Assembly (NCBI GenBank): GCA_003480725.1 | Contig: QUJQ01000003.1 | Coordinates: forward strand, 307,082 to 371,081 | Reading direction: 5' to 3' | Origin: Clostridiaceae bacterium AM27-36LB | GTDB taxonomy: Bacteria; Bacillota; Clostridia; Lachnospirales; Lachnospiraceae | Length of the DNA: 64,000 nt | Shown here: positions 60,478 through 64,000 of the stretch, in pieces | Position numbering within the stretch: position 1 is the stretch's first letter | Layout: each line of letters begins with the position of its first letter | Program-made: the position numbers and the translations under genes | The notes under the pieces: generated by a model | Told to the model about the DNA's origin: nothing | What the model saw: only the letters and a program-made list of their open reading frames with translations | Database searches by the model: none

Positions 60478-61557
60478 CTACTTACCTTCCTTGTACTTTT
60501 CCTGTCCCAGAGAAATGTTAAGATACTCTGCATATGCTGCAAATGCGGCAGGAATCGGATAATGCTCCTCCGTCTCCTTCACATCCACAAACAGCAACCC
60601 TTCCTGGTCCATGTTTTCTGTCTCTTCCAGACTGATCGCATAACCGGTCATGTGCCATTCCACATGGCTGAAAATATGCTTTGCTCCCGTTAAAGGCAGA
60701 ATACGAAGCGGTGCATATCCCCATGCCTTCACCTGGGCAAGAACTTCTTCCTCACTTAAATGTCCCTCTAATCCTGGCAGTTCGTATAAGCCTGCCAGCA
60801 GTCCTTTGGAAGGACGCTTGCGGATACCGACCCGGTCTCCTTCCTTCAGGATCAGGATCGTCCGGTCTTCGATCCTACGCTCTCTTTTCACCTTTTTCTT
60901 CGGAAGTTCATCCACGATTCCCTTCTTATATGCCTCACACAAAAATGCCAGCGGACAGATCTCACATTTTGCCTTTCCATTAGGCACACACACGATGGCT
61001 CCGATCTCGATCAGGGCCTGATTAAAATCTCCTGCCCGATCTGCCGGAATGATCTTCTTCACTTCTGCTTCCATGGCAGTCTTTACCGACTGCTTCAGCA
61101 CATCCTCATAGCTGGCTGTCACACGGGACAACACTCGTAATACATTCCCGTCCACCGCAGGCATGGGTATTCCAAATGCGATAGAGCTGACTGCTCCTGC
61201 TGTGTAGTGTCCAAGCCCCGGCAGGCTTAAAAGCTTCTCATAGTCCGCCGGAAAATCACCGCCATATTCGGACACGATCACCCTGGCTGCTTTCTGCATG
61301 TTGCGGACCCGGTTATAATATCCCAGTCCTTCCCATAGCTTCAGAAGCTCGTCCTCCGGTGCCTCTGAGAGTGCCTGCACATCCGGCAGTGCTTTGATGA
61401 ACCGCTCAAAAAATGGTTTGACTGCTTCTACGCGAGTCTGCTGCAGCATGATCTCAGATACCCACACCCGATAGGCTGCAGTATCTTCTCTCCACGGAAG
61501 CACCCGCGCATGCTTATCATACCATGAAAGAAGCGGCGTTACAATCTGTTCAAGCAC
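60478..61557 (-). CDS. mutY: A/G-specific adenine glycosylase
   Basis: This 359 aa enzyme removes adenine mispaired with 8-oxoguanine. The helix-hairpin-helix is LPGLGHYTAGAVSSIAFG with the catalytic Asp in PAVDGNVLRVLSR; the catalytic Glu is in EIMLQQTRVEAV. The 4Fe-4S cluster cysteines are in CVPNGKAKCEICPLAFLC (C-x7-C-x2-C-x5-C). A C-terminal NUDIX-like domain (about 230-345) recognises 8-oxoG. The start is the ATG at 61557. Confidence 0.96.
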   Translation of the reverse strand: MLEQIVTPLLSWYDKHARVLPWREDTAAYRVWVSEIMLQQTRVEAVKPFFERFIKALPDVQALSEAPEDELLKLWEGLGYYNRVRNMQKAARVIVSEYGGDFPADYEKLLSLPGLGHYTAGAVSSIAFGIPMPAVDGNVLRVLSRVTASYEDVLKQSVKTAMEAEVKKIIPADRAGDFNQALIEIGAIVCVPNGKAKCEICPLAFLCEAYKKGIVDELPKKKVKRERRIEDRTILILKEGDRVGIRKRPSKGLLAGLYELPGLEGHLSEEEVLAQVKAWGYAPLRILPLTGAKHIFSHVEWHMTGYAISLEETENMDQEGLLFVDVKETEEHYPIPAAFAAYAEYLNISLGQEKYKEGK

Positions 61558-61592
61558 GATATCTACTCCTTAACTTCTTAAGTTTTCTAAAG

Positions 61593-61788
61593 ATGGATCA
61601 GGATACCCCCTTAGAATAAGAAAAGCTGATTCGTCATGCTTGCATGTAAGAAGAAGATTTTCTTATTCGTAAGGTGGCTTTCCTGAAACCACCGCCCCAT
61701 AATGAGCAAAATTAGCTGCGTAGCAGCGAAAAAGCACGATTTATCGTGCGAATTTTGCGAATGTATGGGTGGGGGTATCCATCGATCC
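61593..61788. repeat. Cloverleaf-like intergenic element, copy 2
   Basis: The outer stem is GGATACCCCC (61601-61610) with GGGGGTATCC (61771-61780). Inside are GAATAAGAAAA / TTTTCTTATTC (61614-61624 with 61658-61668) topped by CATGCTTGCATG, then GGTGG / CCACC, then GCAAAATT / AATTTTGC enclosing two small hairpins, GCTGCGTAGCAGC and GCACGATTTATCGTGC. The plan and the words ATGAGCAAAA and TTTTGCGAAT match the element at 6.2 kb. It lies between sfsA and mutY. Confidence 0.65.
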
Positions 61789-61797
61789 TCATTTTTC

Positions 61798-62535
61798 TTA
61801 CAGCCGAACCTCCACCATCTGATCTGCTCTGATGGATTCCGGTGTCACCTGACAATCCACTGCCAGCACCTGCACGCCTGCTTTTTCTGCCCTTCGGAGT
61901 GCTTCTCCAAATGCTGGATGCGTCCGGTCGTTGGGTTCCAGATAACGGATTCCTTTCATCTGGATTACAAATAAGATCCCTGCCTCATAGCCATCTTCCA
62001 TGCAATGGATCAGTTCCTCCACATGCTTCACACCCCGTTCGGTCGGTGCATCAGGAAATCTTGCAACTCCGTCTTCCTCCAGAGTCACACCCTTGACTTC
62101 CAGAAACAGACGATGTTCTCCCTGCTCCAGATAAAAGTCAAACCGGGAATTGCCGTATCGGGTCTCCGAACGGATTGATGTGGTCATGTCGTAGCATTCT
62201 AATGCATCTGCTGCCCATCCTTTAACAGCTGATGCCTGTCCGGCACGCGCCAGACCGCCACCTCGGATCCATTCTTCTGCGACTCTGTTCGGTATCTGAG
62301 AATCCATATTGATGATGGTTCCTGCCTTATCCACAGCGATCAGATCCAGTGCCGTCTTACGATTCGGGTTTTCATTTCGCTGCACCCAGATCTTTGCCTC
62401 GGGTACCAGAAGTTCCCGGCAGCGCCCCGTATTTTTTACGTGACAGATCTCAATCCCCCGGGAAGTTTCCACCTGTGCTATGAACCGATTAGGTCTTGAT
62501 TTAAATATTGCTTCTTCTATTCTCTCGTAAATCAT
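61798..62535 (-). CDS. sfsA: SfsA family DNA/RNA nuclease
   Basis: This protein of 245 aa has an N-terminal OB-like part (RFIAQVETSRGIEICHVKNTG, typical RPNRF start) and a PD-(D/E)XK-like core seen in RFDFYLEQGEHRLFLEVKGV. The C-terminal block contains FVIQMKGIRYLEPNDRTHPAF. SfsA was first linked to sugar fermentation control in E. coli. The start chosen is the ATG at 62533-62535, matching the family N-terminus; upstream frame is open but without homology. The -10 box ends only six bases before the ATG, so the mRNA is probably leaderless. Confidence 0.92.
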   Translation of the reverse strand: MIYERIEEAIFKSRPNRFIAQVETSRGIEICHVKNTGRCRELLVPEAKIWVQRNENPNRKTALDLIAVDKAGTIINMDSQIPNRVAEEWIRGGGLARAGQASAVKGWAADALECYDMTTSIRSETRYGNSRFDFYLEQGEHRLFLEVKGVTLEEDGVARFPDAPTERGVKHVEELIHCMEDGYEAGILFVIQMKGIRYLEPNDRTHPAFGEALRRAEKAGVQVLAVDCQVTPESIRADQMVEVRL

Positions 62536-62541
62536 GGAGTT

Positions 62542-62571
62542 AGTATAGCACAAATGCTTGATTTCTCTCAA
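62542..62571 (-). promoter_or_regulatory. Promoter of sfsA giving a leaderless mRNA
   Basis: TTGAGA (62566-62571) and TATACT (62542-62547) are 18 bp apart on the minus strand. Six bases (AACTCC) lie between the -10 and the ATG, so the start point would fall on or next to the A of ATG. No Shine-Dalgarno sequence is present. Confidence 0.7.
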
Positions 62572-62582
62572 TGTTTTTATTA

Positions 62583-62702
62583 GAATGATGCCAGGCAGGA
62601 TTGTGCGAGTGCGCAGCACGGAACAATCCGTAGGGCTTCATCCACTTTGTGAATGATGCTCTGAATCATTATTTCGATGGAACCCGCCGTAGGGCATCAT
62701 TC
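62583..62702. repeat. Folded intergenic element upstream of the HAD gene
   Basis: GAATGATGCC (62583-62592) pairs with GGCATCATTC (62693-62702). Inside are GGATTGT / ACAATCC around the palindrome-rich GTGCGAGTGCGCAGCAC, and a second copy of GAATGATG followed by AATCATT. The words are unlike those of the elements at 6.2 and 61.6 kb, so this is a separate type. It separates the divergent sfsA and HAD genes and lies in the untranslated leader of the latter. Confidence 0.5.
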
Positions 62703-62729
62703 ATTTTATCAAACAAAAGGAGATTTTTC

Positions 62730-63359
62730 ATGAAAACTGATGGAATTATTTTAGATATAGACGGAACCCTGTGGGATTCCACACCGATCGTGGCAAAAGC
62801 CTGGAATGAAGTCATTGCCCAAAGAAAAGATGTGCCAGTCCGTCTGACCGCCAAACAGCTGACCGGTCTCTTCGGCCGCACATTGGAGGTGATCGCAGAT
62901 ATGATCTTCCCCTTTTTAGAAAAAGAAGATCGTTATACCCTTATCAATTCCTGTTGCGACCGGGAACATGAACTGCTCTACGAATGCGACGATGACATTC
63001 TCTATCCCGGTGTAGCTGACATCATCCGTTCCCTGTCCGCAAAAGTGCCTCTGTTTATCGTAAGCAACTGCCAGAGCGGATATATTGAGCTGTTTCTTAA
63101 AAAGACCGATCTTAGTTCCTTCATCACAGACTTTGAGTGTGCAGGAAATACCGGACATCCCAAGGGATACAATATCCGCCTGGTCGCAGACAGAAATCAT
63201 CTGGAACATCCGGTCTATGTGGGCGATATCGACGGAGACCGCGTGGCATCCGAAGAAGCTGGCGTTCCATTCTGTCACGCCTCTTACGGATTCGGTGAAG
63301 TCGATCACGCAGATTATGTGATCAAAAATTTTTCTGAATTAAAAAGCATATTTGAATAA
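62730..63359 (+). CDS. HAD-superfamily hydrolase (phosphoglycolate phosphatase-like)
   Basis: This protein of 209 aa has motif I LDIDGTLWDSTPIV (about residues 8-21; nucleophile Asp and acid/base Asp), a helical cap, motif II FIVSNCQ, motif III Lys in GHPKGYN and motif IV VYVGDIDGDRVASEEAG. The start is the ATG at 62730 behind AAAGGAG; the frame extends upstream through the folded element without a site. The substrate is unknown. Confidence 0.9.
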   Translation: MKTDGIILDIDGTLWDSTPIVAKAWNEVIAQRKDVPVRLTAKQLTGLFGRTLEVIADMIFPFLEKEDRYTLINSCCDREHELLYECDDDILYPGVADIIRSLSAKVPLFIVSNCQSGYIELFLKKTDLSSFITDFECAGNTGHPKGYNIRLVADRNHLEHPVYVGDIDGDRVASEEAGVPFCHASYGFGEVDHADYVIKNFSELKSIFE

Positions 63360-63372
63360 AACTCAATACCTG

Positions 63373-63432
63373 AATCATCAGTGTAAAATACTATAAGACT
63401 TCTATTTTACATTGATGATTCTTCTTTTTTTT
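63373..63432 (+). terminator. Terminator of the HAD gene inside the convergent gene
   Basis: AATCATCAGTGTAAAATA (63373-63390) and TATTTTACATTGATGATT (63403-63420) form an 18 bp stem with one mismatch, followed by CTTCTTTTTTTT on the plus strand. Its right arm codes the last residues of the convergent PD-(D/E)XK protein. Confidence 0.85.
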
Positions 63433-64000
63433 GTCATAGCCAATTCCAACTGCAAGAATTCGACCCGTATATGGATCATCAGTTCCAATCTTTCCCTTGA
63501 ATTTTAAAGCATATCTTTTTTCTTTAATTTGTTGAATAGCTTCTTCTGGTGTATGATCTACCTTTAATTCCAAAATCAGGCAATCTGCTTTCTTATCCTC
63601 TGGATAGAAAATAAAATCCACATATCCAGTTCCTGCTTTTTCTTCCCGTTCAATACGATATTGATCCCTTGCCGACAAATAAACCAAATTCACGATTGCT
63701 GATAACTCAGTCTCATGATTGTAAGATAAAATAGGAATTTCTGTATCATGAACATATCCAAGGATTTCTTCCATCGTTTTGGTATCTCCAGCCAATGTTG
63801 CAGCAAGCATCTTGTCTGATTCTTTCGCAAGTCGATATACATAACCCAAAGATGGCTCCTTTAGCAGCATTTCATCAAATTTTTCCATCAACTCCCGGTT
63901 TGGTATGCTGACTTTTCCATCTCCATAACTCAAAAATCCATACACAACCATAGCAGAAAAAATTTCATCCTTGGTAGCCAGATTCATGGAAGTAGATGCA
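63391..64000 (-). CDS. AAA-ATPase-like / PD-(D/E)XK nuclease domain protein, C-terminal part
   Basis: The reading frame is open to the window edge, so only about 203 C-terminal residues are visible. They contain a PDDEXK_9-type domain with VDFIFYPEDKKADCLILELK (Asp, then Glu-x-Lys) and PEEAIQQIKEKRYA, preceded by a helical segment. In complete relatives this follows an N-terminal AAA-ATPase-like domain. A Met at 63987 is probably internal. The biological role of the family is unsettled. Confidence 0.82.
   Translation of the reverse strand, partial: ASTSMNLATKDEIFSAMVVYGFLSYGDGKVSIPNRELMEKFDEMLLKEPSLGYVYRLAKESDKMLAATLAGDTKTMEEILGYVHDTEIPILSYNHETELSAIVNLVYLSARDQYRIEREEKAGTGYVDFIFYPEDKKADCLILELKVDHTPEEAIQQIKEKRYALKFKGKIGTDDPYTGRILAVGIGYDKKKKNHQCKIEVL

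Overview
The window looks like chromosome from a spore-forming, gut-type member of the Bacillota, most likely Lachnospiraceae (inferred, not searched). The grounds are the order nusB-xseA-xseB-ispA-dxs-tlyA-nadK-argR-recN-spoIVB, the sporulation protease SpoIVB, strong AGGAGG ribosome binding sites, sigma-A promoters with 16-18 bp spacers, and cohesin/dockerin surface proteins. Almost every gene lies on the minus strand; the exceptions are at 57.7-58.4 and 62.7-63.4 kb. No rRNA, tRNA, CRISPR array, prophage or intact insertion sequence was recognised.

Region 1 (0.2-17 kb) is housekeeping. It holds a polar amino acid ABC importer with a possible GntR-type operator, a FAD-dependent oxidoreductase followed by a cytidylate-kinase-like protein, spoIVB, the conserved recN-to-nusB cluster, an Asp23 protein and peptide release factor 3.

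Region 2 (17-55.8 kb) is the exceptional part. Four transcription units are each preceded by a cobalamin-riboswitch leader that ends in an intrinsic terminator, at about 35.1-35.35, 40.2-40.43, 46.9-47.1 and 55.55-55.78 kb. The 40.4 kb unit encodes a DUF4430 (transcobalamin-like C-terminal) lipoprotein, EcfT, a fused EcfA-EcfA ATPase, an ECF S component and a leucine-rich-repeat protein. The 35.4 kb unit encodes a double-cohesin plus dockerin scaffoldin, a cohesin-dockerin adaptor, two membrane-anchored cohesin proteins, a secreted DUF4430 protein, a membrane-anchored alpha/alpha-barrel protein, a MoxR-DUF58-transglutaminase trio, a dockerin-tagged PQQ-type propeller protein and a TIM-barrel protein. 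The 47.1 and 55.8 kb units each encode one giant secreted protein (2045 and 2752 aa) with a divergent DUF4430-like domain, GLUG repeats, a cohesin-like domain and a C-terminal dockerin. I infer a B12-repressed, cellulosome-like surface assembly for capturing corrinoids. It contains separate proteins resembling the two halves of mammalian intrinsic factor and hands substrate to an ECF importer.

Region 3 (55.9-64 kb) holds an Rpn/PD-(D/E)XK transposase-like nuclease and a fragment of another, a PAP2-like membrane protein, a family 2 glycosyltransferase, UDP-galactopyranose mutase, mutY, sfsA (apparently leaderless), a HAD phosphatase and the end of an AAA/PD-(D/E)XK protein cut by the window edge. 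Cloverleaf-like intergenic repeats occur at 6.2, 61.6 and 62.6 kb.

Start codons were moved from the longest open frame wherever a ribosome binding site, signal peptide or family start argued for it. Domain calls come from reading motifs by eye, not from database searches.
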